A DNA stretch of 64,000 nt, taken from the NCBI RefSeq assembly GCF_008386505.1, contig NZ_VUNZ01000004.1:1-64000 (forward strand). Reading direction: 5' to 3'. This DNA comes from Chryseobacterium sediminis (GTDB taxonomy: Bacteria; Bacteroidota; Bacteroidia; Flavobacteriales; Weeksellaceae). The notes beneath the pieces are model-generated. The model made no database searches and was not told the DNA's origin. It worked only from the letters and a program-made list of their open reading frames with translations. Both the position numbers and the translations under genes were made by a program. Below are positions 33,993 through 42,208 of this stretch, piece by piece. Each line of letters starts with the position of its first letter. The stretch's first letter is position 1.

Positions 33993-35882
33993 CTAATCCT
34001 GGGATTCATCCTCATCTTCTTCATCGGCGGATGAGGAACCTTCCCAATTTTTATTATCAAAATTAAGATTGTCATACGCTAATAATTCCTCCTCTCGCTG
34101 GAGGATTTCTTTTGTGGTAAACAGCGTAATATCATCATCATTTTCCTTCATTTTTGCCAGCTTCCTGATGGAGGCTTTATCAATAGCCATAAATCTTTGT
34201 CCCATACGTCTTGCTGCATACTTTCTCATTCCCGTTTCATGAAGGACATCCACAGCCATATCTACAGCTGTTCCTAATGTCTCACGGTAAATATGATTGA
34301 CGCCGCTGTTAAGATATTCATAAGCATCAATTCTGTTTTTTGCTCTTACAAAAATTTTCACCTCAGGATAATGTTCACGCACAAGTTCTGCAATAAATTT
34401 ATTATCATCCGGATCATCCAGACATAAAACCAAAATCTCAGCATCTTCTATTCCGGCAGCCCTTAAAATAGGAATTCGGGTCGCATCTCCATAATATACT
34501 TTAAAACCATAGCTTCTGAGTAGTTTTACCCGGTCAGAATCTCTATCCAAAACGGTGGCGGATATTTTGTTGGCTTTTAGAAGACGTCCTACTGTACTTC
34601 CGAAATGTCCAAAACCTACAATGATAATTTTCTTTTGGATTACATCACTTCCAAGAATATTAAAATCATGCTCTTCCTCAGGAACTTCTTTAATGAATTT
34701 CGGAGTGATAAATTTATCGTTCACGATAAGAAGAATAGGAGTGATGCACATCGTAATTGCTGTCACAGCCATCATCTGTGCGTTCATTTCAGGACCTAAC
34801 AGATAAAGATCCGATGCATAATTGAGCAGTACAAATGCAAATTCTCCCACCTGGGAAAGCGCAAATGCATAAAAAAGGCTTTGAGGAGTATCTATCCTGA
34901 AAAACTTTCCGATAGTATATAAAACGACAAATTTTACAGTCAGTACAGCAAATACGGTACTGAAAATAAATAGAGGGTCTTTCTGGATTATATTAAAATT
35001 AATGGTTGATCCTACACTAACGAAAAAAACAGCCAATAAAAGCCCTTTGAAAGGATTGATCTGTGCCTCCAGTTCATGACGGAACTCACTGTTGGCAAGC
35101 ATTACCCCAGCAAGGAAAGCACCCAATGCGGGAGAAAGGCCAATTACAACCATCAATTCGGAAACTCCGATAACCAGGAATAGGGAAGAGGCTGTCAGCA
35201 GTTCCGTCATTCCTGATTTTGAAACATAGCGTAGAAAAGGAACAAATACATATCTGCCCAATAAAATAAGTAGGACCACTCCGAAAATTACAGTACTGGC
35301 CTGCAGCCACTCCGGTAGCTTTTGGATGAGAATCTGAATGTCATTATCATGATGCTTGGCTTTATAGTTGGCTACAATAGGAAGTATGGCCAAAATAGGA
35401 ATCACAGAAATATCCTGAAACAATAAGGTAGAGAACGAGGCTTCCCCGGCTGTGGTTTTGAGATTATTCTTTTCCTGTAATGTCTGCAGAACAATTGCCG
35501 TAGAAGATAATGCAAAGCACATGGCAACAGCAATTGCTTTGTCTACTCTCCAGCCTACACTTATAAATACTAAAAAAAGCAGCAAAATGGTAAGCGCCAT
35601 CTGAGAAAGCCCCAAACCCATTATTTTCTTTCGCATTTCCCAGAATTTCCGGGGCTCCAGTTCCAACCCTACAAGAAATAACAGCATGATGACTCCAAAC
35701 TCACTGGCATGCATGATGTCATCCACATTTTTCCCTGTCAATCTGAGTACATATGGACCTATAATGATTCCTCCTAAAATATAACCGATTACAGAACTCA
35801 ACCCTAATTTCCTGGCCAATGGAACCATAATAATGGCTACACCCAGGAAAATTAATGTGTTCATCGCTAAGCTGGATTCCAT
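33993..35882 (-). CDS. CPA2 cation/proton antiporter with TrkA-N domain (KefC-like)
   Basis: 629 residues. About 12 membrane helices (1-390) form the Na+/H+-exchanger fold, followed by a TrkA-N nucleotide-binding domain (about 405-525) with IIIVGFGHFGSTVGRLL and the acidic VLDRDSDRV. A charged tail ends in Ser/Glu/Asp. It resembles KefB/KefC, potassium/proton antiporters gated by glutathione or NADH. Its partner is a KefF-like oxidoreductase encoded 3 bases upstream, which matches the E. coli kefFC arrangement. The ion and the ligand here are inferred from the family. Confidence 0.9.
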   Translation of the reverse strand: MESSLAMNTLIFLGVAIIMVPLARKLGLSSVIGYILGGIIIGPYVLRLTGKNVDDIMHASEFGVIMLLFLVGLELEPRKFWEMRKKIMGLGLSQMALTILLLFLVFISVGWRVDKAIAVAMCFALSSTAIVLQTLQEKNNLKTTAGEASFSTLLFQDISVIPILAILPIVANYKAKHHDNDIQILIQKLPEWLQASTVIFGVVLLILLGRYVFVPFLRYVSKSGMTELLTASSLFLVIGVSELMVVIGLSPALGAFLAGVMLANSEFRHELEAQINPFKGLLLAVFFVSVGSTINFNIIQKDPLFIFSTVFAVLTVKFVVLYTIGKFFRIDTPQSLFYAFALSQVGEFAFVLLNYASDLYLLGPEMNAQMMAVTAITMCITPILLIVNDKFITPKFIKEVPEEEHDFNILGSDVIQKKIIIVGFGHFGSTVGRLLKANKISATVLDRDSDRVKLLRSYGFKVYYGDATRIPILRAAGIEDAEILVLCLDDPDDNKFIAELVREHYPEVKIFVRAKNRIDAYEYLNSGVNHIYRETLGTAVDMAVDVLHETGMRKYAARRMGQRFMAIDKASIRKLAKMKENDDDITLFTTKEILQREEELLAYDNLNFDNKNWEGSSSADEEDEDESQD

Positions 35883-35885
35883 AAA

Positions 35886-36407
35886 TTATTGATTGAGGAG
35901 TTCTGTAAATTCTTTTTTATGCAGGATAATTTCTTTTTTAGACAGCTTATTGGCTTCGTATACGATCTTGATGTGTTTGATATCTGCTTTGAAAACCTTT
36001 AAAGAAACAATGAGCCCGCTGATCAGCTCTTCTACTGTATATTGATAAGTACCGGTTTTGCTGAAAGATCTTTCTTTCCCGCCAGTTGTTATCAGAATAT
36101 AGACTTCTTTTCCTTCCAGTGGATTATATTCACCTTCTTTAAGCCAGTCCCTGTCGAAAACTTCATCAATCCATAATCTGAGAAGTGGAGGCATTCCAAA
36201 CCATATTAAAGGAAACTGGAAGATAAAGCGTTCATAGTTTTTAAGACGTTTTCTTTCTCTGAAGGCTGCAATATGAAAATCAGGATATTCTTCGTAAAGA
36301 TCTCTTAAGGTATAATGCTGGTGGCGAACGTAGAAATTGATGAGCTCTACATTTGAATTGGAGTGTTCCAGATAAGGGTGTGCAAATACTACCAGCGTCT
36401 TCTTCAT
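35886..36407 (-). CDS. KefF/KefG-like NAD(P)H oxidoreductase
   Basis: 173 residues with a flavodoxin-2 fold: TLVVFAHPYLEHSNSN at the FMN site, DLYEEYPDF, then FQFPLIWFGMPPLLRLWIDEVFDRDW. In E. coli KefF and KefG bind and activate the KefC/KefB antiporters. Here it precedes the antiporter gene by 3 bases, and the same role is likely. As an enzyme it could reduce quinones. Confidence 0.9.
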   Translation of the reverse strand: MKKTLVVFAHPYLEHSNSNVELINFYVRHQHYTLRDLYEEYPDFHIAAFRERKRLKNYERFIFQFPLIWFGMPPLLRLWIDEVFDRDWLKEGEYNPLEGKEVYILITTGGKERSFSKTGTYQYTVEELISGLIVSLKVFKADIKHIKIVYEANKLSKKEIILHKKEFTELLNQ

Positions 36408-36552
36408 AATCCTGTTTTCAGTAAATATAAGAAAAAAATAATGAATAAAAGACGGTTTTTATGAGGTTTTATTAATTTTTTAATATGTAAAAATCAATTT
36501 AACATTAAGAAAAGCTAAAGAATTCATGTTATTTTAGATTTTTAAATAAAAA

Positions 36553-36580
36553 ATCAGGTCGTGATGACCTGATCTGTTTA
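36553..36580 (-). terminator. Terminator of the lemA-TPM operon
   Basis: ATCAGGTC (36553-36560) pairs with GACCTGAT (36566-36573). On the minus strand it is followed by TTTTTTATTT. Confidence 0.78.
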
Positions 36581-36605
36581 TATATTCTAAAAATGATTGA
36601 CTTAT

Positions 36606-37421
36606 TTACCATCCGCCAGATGCGCCTCCGCCTCCAAAGCTTCCGCCACCGCCAAAGCCTCCGAATCCGCCGCCACCTCCGCCGGAACTTCCTCCACCAA
36701 AGCCGCCTCCACCGAAGCTGCCCGGGAATGGGAAGAAACCACCAGGATAATTTCTGCGTCCTTTTCTGGTAATGATCACATCATCATCGTCGTCATTATT
36801 TCCACCGCGTCCGCCTCCTCTGTTACCAAAAAGGATAGCAATGATAATGAAAATAACAAAAGCAATAATAAGCACTTTAAAAGCACTTCCATTGCCGGAA
36901 GGAGCTGTGGTTGCCACGGGTTTGAATTTCCCCTGAACAGCCTCCATAATCGCTGAGGTTCCACCGTTGATTCCATCATACCAAAGCCCTTTCTTGAAGT
37001 TGGGGGTTACGATATAATCCAGGATTTGTCCTGCTACCGAAGCGGTAAGGTATTGTTCTACGGCACGTCCCTGCTGAATAGACATTGTTCTGTCTTCTGT
37101 TGCGATAAGGAAAACTACACCGTTATCTACTCCTTTTTTTCCGATTTTCCATTTCTGTCCGAACATGGTTGCCAGAAAGTTGACATCCTCTCCTTTGGTA
37201 GAGCGGATAATCACTACTTCAATCTCCGTTGAGGTAGTATCTGCAAACTTGATCAGCTTATTATTCAGGGCATCTTTTTCCTGTTGAGAAAGCAGATTGG
37301 CTTCATCAAAAACAGGATAAAGAACGGCCGGTTTTTCAGGAATAGTATATTGTGCTGATACAAAAGTGTAAAAGCAAAGCAATAAAAATGAAAATACTAT
37401 TTTAAGAGAACGTAATTTCAT
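36606..37421 (-). CDS. TPM domain protein with Gly-rich tail (YgcG-like)
   Basis: 271 residues. A signal peptide (cut near VSAQ) is followed by a TPM domain (about 33-165; VFDEANLLSQQEKDALNNKL, VEVVIIRST, NGVVFLIATEDRTMSIQQG). A transmembrane helix lies at about 182-200, and the tail from about 205 is almost pure Gly/Phe/Ser. YgcG-like proteins with this layout are common; TPM domains have been linked to phosphatase activity and photosystem repair in plants. Last gene of the lemA operon, overlapping the previous TPM gene by 20 bases. Confidence 0.88.
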   Translation of the reverse strand: MKLRSLKIVFSFLLLCFYTFVSAQYTIPEKPAVLYPVFDEANLLSQQEKDALNNKLIKFADTTSTEIEVVIIRSTKGEDVNFLATMFGQKWKIGKKGVDNGVVFLIATEDRTMSIQQGRAVEQYLTASVAGQILDYIVTPNFKKGLWYDGINGGTSAIMEAVQGKFKPVATTAPSGNGSAFKVLIIAFVIFIIIAILFGNRGGGRGGNNDDDDDVIITRKGRRNYPGGFFPFPGSFGGGGFGGGSSGGGGGGFGGFGGGGSFGGGGASGGW

Positions 37422-37830
37422 TTGGGAGTTGGTTTGGATTTTCTCCTTCTACAGGAAAATGTTTTTTGAGTTCAAGTCCTGTTTCCAGGATGGCACTTTT
37501 CAGAGCCTGGTAGTAATGTCCCTTGGCAAATTCTGCAGTGATATAGTCGTGGAGATGATCCCAGTAAGATTGTTTTACCTTTTCATGGATTCCGATATCT
37601 CCAATGATGGTCAGATATTTCTGTTCAAAATTGACATGGAAAAGCACTGCATTTCTTTCAGCTGTTTTGTCCATATCGAGTTTTTTGAAAACTTCAAAAG
37701 CTGTCTTGGCATCACGGTTATCCGTATTGGAATCAATATGTACCCTGATCTCTCCCGTAGAATGATCTTCCGCAGACTGAATCGCTTCCACGAGGGAAGC
37801 GATCTGTTGATTTGTTAGGAAATTACCCAT
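37402..37830 (-). CDS. TPM domain protein, short form
   Basis: 142 residues, no signal peptide or tail. TPM fold with VEAIQSAEDHSTGEIRVHIDSNT, KTAFEVFKKLDMDKTAERNAVLFHVNFEQKYLTIIGD and GHYYQALKSAI. It lies between lemA (3-base gap) and the Gly-rich TPM gene (20-base overlap); three genes in one order suggest a functional unit at the inner membrane. Molecular function unproven. Confidence 0.88.
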   Translation of the reverse strand: MGNFLTNQQIASLVEAIQSAEDHSTGEIRVHIDSNTDNRDAKTAFEVFKKLDMDKTAERNAVLFHVNFEQKYLTIIGDIGIHEKVKQSYWDHLHDYITAEFAKGHYYQALKSAILETGLELKKHFPVEGENPNQLPNEITFS

Positions 37831-37833
37831 TAT

Positions 37834-38439
37834 TTATTTAAATACTTCAGGGGCTTTTTGAGCGCCTGCATCAGCTTTGAAATAAGGTTTTTCTTTAAAG
37901 TTGGTGAAATTCGCCAAAATATTATTTGGGAAAGTCTTGATAGAAGTGTTGTAATCCTGTGCAGCTTCGTTATAATAAACAGTTTCTGTTCTGATACTGT
38001 TTTCGATAGCGGTATATTCTCTTTGGAAGTTGATATACTGCTGGTCTGCTTTTAAGTTAGGATAAGACTCCACTACAGCCATCAATCGGCTTAATGCTCC
38101 GGATAATTCACCCTGCGCTGCCTGAAATTTAGCAATATCAGCTTCAGTCATGTTTGTAGGGTCAATGTTGATAGAAGTAGCTTTAGAACGTGCTTCTACA
38201 ACCTGCGTTAAAGTTTCCTGCTCAAATTTTGAATACGATTTTACAGTTCTTTCCAGGTTAGGAATAAGGTTCGCTCTTTTCTGATAAACAGTTTCTACGT
38301 TTGACCATTTTGTGTTAACCGTCTGTTCTTTGGTTACGAAATTATTATATCCGCTTTTTCCCCAGAAGAATAGAACAGCAACAATGATAAGGAGGGCAAT
38401 ACCAATTGTTCCGGCGCCCAGACATCCTTTATTTTTCAT
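37834..38439 (-). CDS. lemA: LemA family protein
   Basis: 201 residues. An N-terminal membrane helix (about 5-25) is followed by the LemA coiled domain: VNTKWSNVETVYQKRANLIPNLERTVKSY, VVEARSKAT, ENSIRTETVYYNEAAQDYNTSIKTFPNNILA. LemA proteins form helical assemblies at the inner membrane; the role is not clear. The 5' leader is short and the promoter box TATATTTG is at 38470-38477 on the minus strand. It heads the lemA-TPM-TPM operon. Confidence 0.93.
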   Translation of the reverse strand: MKNKGCLGAGTIGIALLIIVAVLFFWGKSGYNNFVTKEQTVNTKWSNVETVYQKRANLIPNLERTVKSYSKFEQETLTQVVEARSKATSINIDPTNMTEADIAKFQAAQGELSGALSRLMAVVESYPNLKADQQYINFQREYTAIENSIRTETVYYNEAAQDYNTSIKTFPNNILANFTNFKEKPYFKADAGAQKAPEVFK

Positions 38440-38469
38440 AGTTTATTTTTTTAAATTTTTTGTGCTAAC

Positions 38470-38497
38470 CAAATATACAAATTATGTGCTAATTTTG
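38470..38497. promoter_or_regulatory. Divergent promoter boxes of lemA and folA
   Basis: TATATTTG (38470-38477, minus strand, for lemA) and TAATTTTG (38490-38497, plus strand, for folA) face away from each other with 12 bases between. Polymerase binding at one may block the other. Confidence 0.6.
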
Positions 38498-38512
38498 TAA
38501 AAAATTATTTGA

Positions 38513-39010
38513 ATGACAACAATAGTGGTGGCAATGGGAGAGAAAAATGAAATTGGTTTTGATAATCAGTTGCTTTGGCATCTTCCTAAAGATTTAAAAC
38601 ATTTTAAAGATATTACTTCAGGGCATCCTATTATCATGGGAAGAAAAACATATGAAAGTATTGGAAAACCTCTTCCGAACCGTACCAATATTGTTGTGTC
38701 TAGAAAGAAAGATTGGTTTGAGGAAGGAATCCTTATTGTAGGAAGCATAAAGGAAGCATTGAAGTTTGCTAAAAAGATTGACGAAGAAGTTTTCGTTATA
38801 GGCGGAGGTAATATCTATGAACAGACTATGGAGGTTGTAGATAAACTTGAAGTTACTTTGGTGAAAGCAGATCTTGAGGCTGATACATTCTTTCCGAAAA
38901 TAGACCCGAAAATCTGGAAAAAAACAAACGAAATCTGTCACGAGAAAGATGAAAAGAACGGTTATGATTTCTGTTTCCAAACGTTTGAAAAAATTAAAAA
39001 AGAAGCATAA
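38513..39010 (+). CDS. folA: Dihydrofolate reductase
   Basis: 165 residues, usual for bacterial DHFR, which reduces dihydrofolate to tetrahydrofolate with NADPH. Motifs: MTTIVVAMGEKNEIGFDNQLLWHLPKDLKHFK with the catalytic acid in LPKDLK, then IIMGRKTYESIGKPLPNRTNIVVSR and EVFVIGGGNIYEQTM. It is divergent from lemA, with the two promoter boxes close together. A palindromic repeat follows the stop codon. Standard chromosomal form, no sign of a plasmid-type enzyme. Confidence 0.96.
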   Translation: MTTIVVAMGEKNEIGFDNQLLWHLPKDLKHFKDITSGHPIIMGRKTYESIGKPLPNRTNIVVSRKKDWFEEGILIVGSIKEALKFAKKIDEEVFVIGGGNIYEQTMEVVDKLEVTLVKADLEADTFFPKIDPKIWKKTNEICHEKDEKNGYDFCFQTFEKIKKEA

Positions 39011-39108
39011 ATGTCAATAGTGAAGTTTTGCTTCGCACAGTGAATTGTGAATCTTCACATTTACAAAAATTAACAAGCGCAGTGAATTGACCATTCACAA
39101 TTGACTTT
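39011..39108. repeat. Imperfect inverted-repeat element, family A copy 2
   Basis: TTTTGCTTCGCA (39026-39037) and GTGAATTGTGAAT (39040-39052) match copy 1 at 14326-14351. The two ends (GTCAATAGTGAA and the inverse ATTCACAATTGAC) are inverted. It lies directly after folA; no ORF. Confidence 0.62.
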
Positions 39109-39132
39109 TTGAACTTTAAGCCTTAAATTTAT

Positions 39133-39140
39133 TATCTTTG
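39133..39140 (+). promoter_or_regulatory. -7 promoter box TATCTTTG
   Basis: Exact TAnnTTTG match 18 bases before ATG 39159, with TTG at 39109-39111 (21-base spacer). Confidence 0.6.
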
Positions 39141-39158
39141 CACTTCTAAAATTTAATA

Positions 39159-39728
39159 ATGAATAAATACATAAAAATTGCAATAGCAGCAGTTCTTATC
39201 CTGGCAGGACTTTATCTGATGATTTTCACAAGAAATCTTGGATGGGGTATTGTTGTTTTTCTTTTAGCTTCATCCCCAATATTACTATTCTTTAAAAATG
39301 AATATATTCTGTTGGCATTCTGGCAACTGAGAAAACAGAATATGGAAAAAGCCGGCGAGTGGTTGTCAAAAATAACCGATTATAAAGGGCAGCTTCATAA
39401 GACTCAATATGGATATTTTCACTATTTATTAGGATTGACACAAGCTCAGGATCACCCTGCAAAAGTGGAACCTTTCATGAAAAAAGCTTTGGAATATGGT
39501 CTGAATATGAAACATGACAGAGCGATGGCTACTTTAAATCTAGCAGCAGCAGCTATTTCTAAAGGAAGAAAGCAGGAAGGGCAGAAGCTACTGGAAGAAG
39601 CCAAAAGATTAGACAGTGCCGGAATGATGACGGATCAGATCAAAATGATGAAAGATCAGCTGAAAATGCCAACTATGCAGAAGCATATGCACAACCCTAA
39701 TATGAGAAACAGAGGAAAATTCTTCTAG
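39159..39728 (+). CDS. Membrane-anchored TPR-like protein (DUF2892 type N terminus)
   Basis: 189 residues. Two closely spaced hydrophobic helices (about 5-25 and 27-45) form a hairpin anchor. The rest is alpha-helical with tetratricopeptide-like spacing (YGYFHYLLGLTQAQDHPAKVEPFMKKALEYG, then ATLNLAAAAISKGRKQEGQKLLEEAKRL). The tail is Met/His/Asn-rich. Probably a soluble helical domain facing the cytoplasm. Function unknown. A terminator follows. Confidence 0.75.
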   Translation: MNKYIKIAIAAVLILAGLYLMIFTRNLGWGIVVFLLASSPILLFFKNEYILLAFWQLRKQNMEKAGEWLSKITDYKGQLHKTQYGYFHYLLGLTQAQDHPAKVEPFMKKALEYGLNMKHDRAMATLNLAAAAISKGRKQEGQKLLEEAKRLDSAGMMTDQIKMMKDQLKMPTMQKHMHNPNMRNRGKFF

Positions 39729-39745
39729 TCAGAAAAAATAAAAAT

Positions 39746-39776
39746 AAAAAAAGCACTTGTTTCAGGTGCTTTTTTT
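39746..39776 (+). terminator. Terminator after the TPR-like gene
   Basis: AAGCACTTG and CAGGTGCTT form the core stem (39751-39771), with A-run and T-run on each side. Confidence 0.75.
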
Positions 39777-39793
39777 ATGCGTGAAAATATCTT

Positions 39794-40429
39794 TTACATT
39801 TCCGAATTATTGTGATCATAACCATAAAATTTTGGCATCTGCCAATGGTATTTTACAGCAAAAGTTCGGATCGCAACAATAAGGAGAATGGTGAAAACCT
39901 GTATAAAAGTATAGGAAAGTGGAGTATATTTGGTCATCAGTAGAAATGCAGCTCCTCCAACGATACATGCTGTAGCATAAATTTCCTTTCTGAAAATCAA
40001 AGGAATTCTGTTGAGCAATATATCCCGGATTATACCACCGAAACAGCCCGTTATAGTTCCTAATGCAATACAGATCATAGGATGTATACCAGCATTTAAG
40101 CCTTTCTGAACTCCGATAATAGTAAATAATCCAAGCCCGAAACTGTCGAAGATAAATAAAGTTACCTTAAAGTTTTTTTCAAGAGATTTGAATACCATGG
40201 AGAAAATACTGGTCACCAGAATCAGGGTACACATCAGAATATCATGCATCCAGAAGACAGGAATATCAAGCAGCAGGTCTCTTACAGTTCCGCCTCCCAC
40301 AGAAGTTACAAATGCAATAATCAATACACCGAACGGATCAAGCCGTTTCTGCATGGCTGCAAAACTTCCCGACATGGAAAAGGCAATGGTCCCCAGGACT
40401 TCTATGGCAAAATTGAACTGTTCGTGCAT
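39794..40429 (-). CDS. Trimeric intracellular cation (TRIC)-type channel, UPF0126
   Basis: 211 residues from the ATG at 40429. The in-frame ATG at 40501 is rejected because its first 24 codons are made of the palindromic repeat at 40445-40511. Seven hydrophobic helices in two related halves, with GTIAFSMSGSFAAMQKRLDPFG, SVGGGTVRDLL and GTITGCFGGIIRDIL. Bacterial relatives of this family are TRIC-type channels for potassium and other monovalent cations. Downstream of coaD, same strand, separated by the repeat. Confidence 0.87.
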   Translation of the reverse strand: MHEQFNFAIEVLGTIAFSMSGSFAAMQKRLDPFGVLIIAFVTSVGGGTVRDLLLDIPVFWMHDILMCTLILVTSIFSMVFKSLEKNFKVTLFIFDSFGLGLFTIIGVQKGLNAGIHPMICIALGTITGCFGGIIRDILLNRIPLIFRKEIYATACIVGGAAFLLMTKYTPLSYTFIQVFTILLIVAIRTFAVKYHWQMPKFYGYDHNNSEM

Positions 40430-40444
40430 ATCTATTATAAATGG

Positions 40445-40511
40445 TAAATGATAATTGATGAATGATTTTTTGCTTAAGCAAATTCTTGGCCATTGTATCA
40501 ATTATCATTTA
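40445..40511. repeat. 15-bp perfect inverted repeat between coaD and the TRIC gene
   Basis: TAAATGATAATTGAT (40445-40459) and ATCAATTATCATTTA (40497-40511) are exact inverse copies with a 37-base spacer. The loop has the palindrome TTTGCTTAAGCAAA-like sequence. It belongs with the AT-rich palindromes seen elsewhere. It falls in the leader of the TRIC gene. Confidence 0.68.
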
Positions 40512-40534
40512 TCGCTTATCAAATATTGTTTTGT

Positions 40535-40999
40535 TTATCTTTCCACCCTTACTGAATCCGGAACCATCAGTTCATATTCGCCGCCGTGGGTGATAATTTC
40601 CCTTACGATGCTGCTGCTGATGAAAGACTTTCCTGAAGAAGTCAGTAAGAATACAGTTTCCAGTTTTTTGTGGGCTAAAGTTCTGTTGGTATGGGCAATT
40701 GCTTTTTCAAATTCAAAATCGGCAGGGTTTCTTAATCCTCTGATAATGTATTGAGCATTTTTTTCAAAACAGTAGTCTACTGTTAAGCCTTCAAACGAGT
40801 CAACTTCCACGTTGGGAAATTCTGCTACGGAATTTTGGATAAACTCCATCCTTTTCTCAAGAGGGAACATATATTTCTTCTGAGAATTCTGTCCGATAGC
40901 GATGATTAATTTATCAAATAGCGGTGCCGCTCTTTCTATAATGTCGTAATGTCCTAGTGTAATCGGGTCAAATGACCCTGGGAAAACAGCAATTTTCAT
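40535..40999 (-). CDS. coaD: Pantetheine-phosphate adenylyltransferase
   Basis: 154 residues. It makes dephospho-CoA from phosphopantetheine and ATP in CoA synthesis. The T/HxGH nucleotidyltransferase motif is in FPGSFDPITLGHYDII; other marks are IAIGQNSQKKYMF, IIRGLRNPADFEFEKAIA and SSIVREIITHGGE. Normal length. Upstream on the same strand is ddl (69-base gap). Confidence 0.96.
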   Translation of the reverse strand: MKIAVFPGSFDPITLGHYDIIERAAPLFDKLIIAIGQNSQKKYMFPLEKRMEFIQNSVAEFPNVEVDSFEGLTVDYCFEKNAQYIIRGLRNPADFEFEKAIAHTNRTLAHKKLETVFLLTSSGKSFISSSIVREIITHGGEYELMVPDSVRVER

Positions 41000-41068
41000 G
41001 TTGTACGAGTTATGATTTTCGTTAGTGAATAATCTGTTATCAACTTTGATTAGCTTCTAACTTCTATT

Positions 41069-42058
41069 TTATTTATTTAAAGCTTTTTCAACTTCATTTC
41101 CACAAAGATCCATAATGGAAATTCCATAGTGTCTTGCCTGCTGAGGAAGGATACTTGCAGGAGAGAATCCCGGGTTGGTATTCATTTCCAGCATATAAGG
41201 AATTCCGTTCATAAGAATGAACTCACTTCTTGAAAAACCGCTCATTCCTAATGAGTTGTATGCTCTTTTAGCAATTTCTTCCACTCTTTTTGTGGTTTCT
41301 TCATCAATTCTTGCCGGCGTAATTTCTTCAGAAGCACCTTCGTATTTGGCTTCATAATCGAAAAACTCATTGGTAGGAACAATTTCTGTAATTCCTAAAA
41401 CGATGGTTTCTCCTTTGAAATCTATAACACCTACAGAAACTTCCATTCCATCTAAGAAACTTTCAATCAGGATTTCATTATCTTCTTTGAAGGCAATTTC
41501 AGTAGCGGCAATCAGTTCAGATTTTTCTTTTACTTTAGAGATTCCCAGAGAAGATCCGGACTGGTTAGGTTTTACAAATAGCGGAAGATTTAATTCTGAT
41601 ACGATCTCATCTACATTAATTTCTTCGCCTTTTCTTAAATAAATGCTTTTCGCAGAAGGAATACCATATTTTGATAATACGGCAAGAGTATCTTTTTTAT
41701 TGAATGTAAGAGCGCTCTGGTAAAAATCACATCCTGTATATTTTTGACCTATTGCATCCCAGTATGCCTGAAGAATTCCGTTTTCTCCCGGAGTTCCATG
41801 AATGATATTGAAGCAGGCATCAAATTTTAAGGTTTCACCATTATCTAAAGTTACAGAAAAATCACCTCTGTTGATCTCATATTTTTTATCATTTTCTCCT
41901 AAAAAATACCATTCATCTTTAAGGACTACTACTTTATATACATCATAGAGATTTCTGTCTAAAGAATCATAAATCAATTGTCCGCTTTTTAAAGAAACGA
42001 CATATTCATCAGAATAGCCTCCCATTACTACGGCAACACTTTTTTTGTTCATAACCAT
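41069..42058 (-). CDS. ddl: D-alanine--D-alanine ligase
   Basis: 329 residues. It makes D-Ala-D-Ala for peptidoglycan. ATP-grasp fold with VVMGGYSDEYVVSLKSGQ, IHGTPGENGILQAYWD, LFVKPNQSGSSLGISKV, and the metal site near FILMNGIPYMLEMNTNPGF. The first three codons (MVM) leave two possible starts, 42058 or 42052. A TAAATTTG promoter box lies at 42075-42082 with TTG at 42099-42101. It is divergent from the PASTA gene. Confidence 0.96.
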   Translation of the reverse strand: MVMNKKSVAVVMGGYSDEYVVSLKSGQLIYDSLDRNLYDVYKVVVLKDEWYFLGENDKKYEINRGDFSVTLDNGETLKFDACFNIIHGTPGENGILQAYWDAIGQKYTGCDFYQSALTFNKKDTLAVLSKYGIPSAKSIYLRKGEEINVDEIVSELNLPLFVKPNQSGSSLGISKVKEKSELIAATEIAFKEDNEILIESFLDGMEVSVGVIDFKGETIVLGITEIVPTNEFFDYEAKYEGASEEITPARIDEETTKRVEEIAKRAYNSLGMSGFSRSEFILMNGIPYMLEMNTNPGFSPASILPQQARHYGISIMDLCGNEVEKALNK

Positions 42059-42074
42059 ATAGTATCAATTAAGG

Positions 42075-42101
42075 CAAATTTAAACATTTTATGCAATGCA
42101 A
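42075..42101 (-). promoter_or_regulatory. Promoter of ddl
   Basis: On the minus strand: TTG (42099-42101), 16-base spacer, TAAATTTG (42075-42082). Confidence 0.62.
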
Positions 42102-42174
42102 TATGGGAAATCGGCAAATTTTAAGATCAAAAATGAATTGTGTTAAATAAAAAGTCCATTCTAAAATTATTAGC

Positions 42175-42182
42175 TATATTTG
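42175..42182 (+). promoter_or_regulatory. -7 promoter box of the PASTA gene
   Basis: TATATTTG, exact. It lies after an in-frame ATG at 42140, so the first coding ATG is 42209. Confidence 0.55.
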
Positions 42183-42208
42183 CGGTTATAATTAAAGTAT
42201 TTTTAAGT

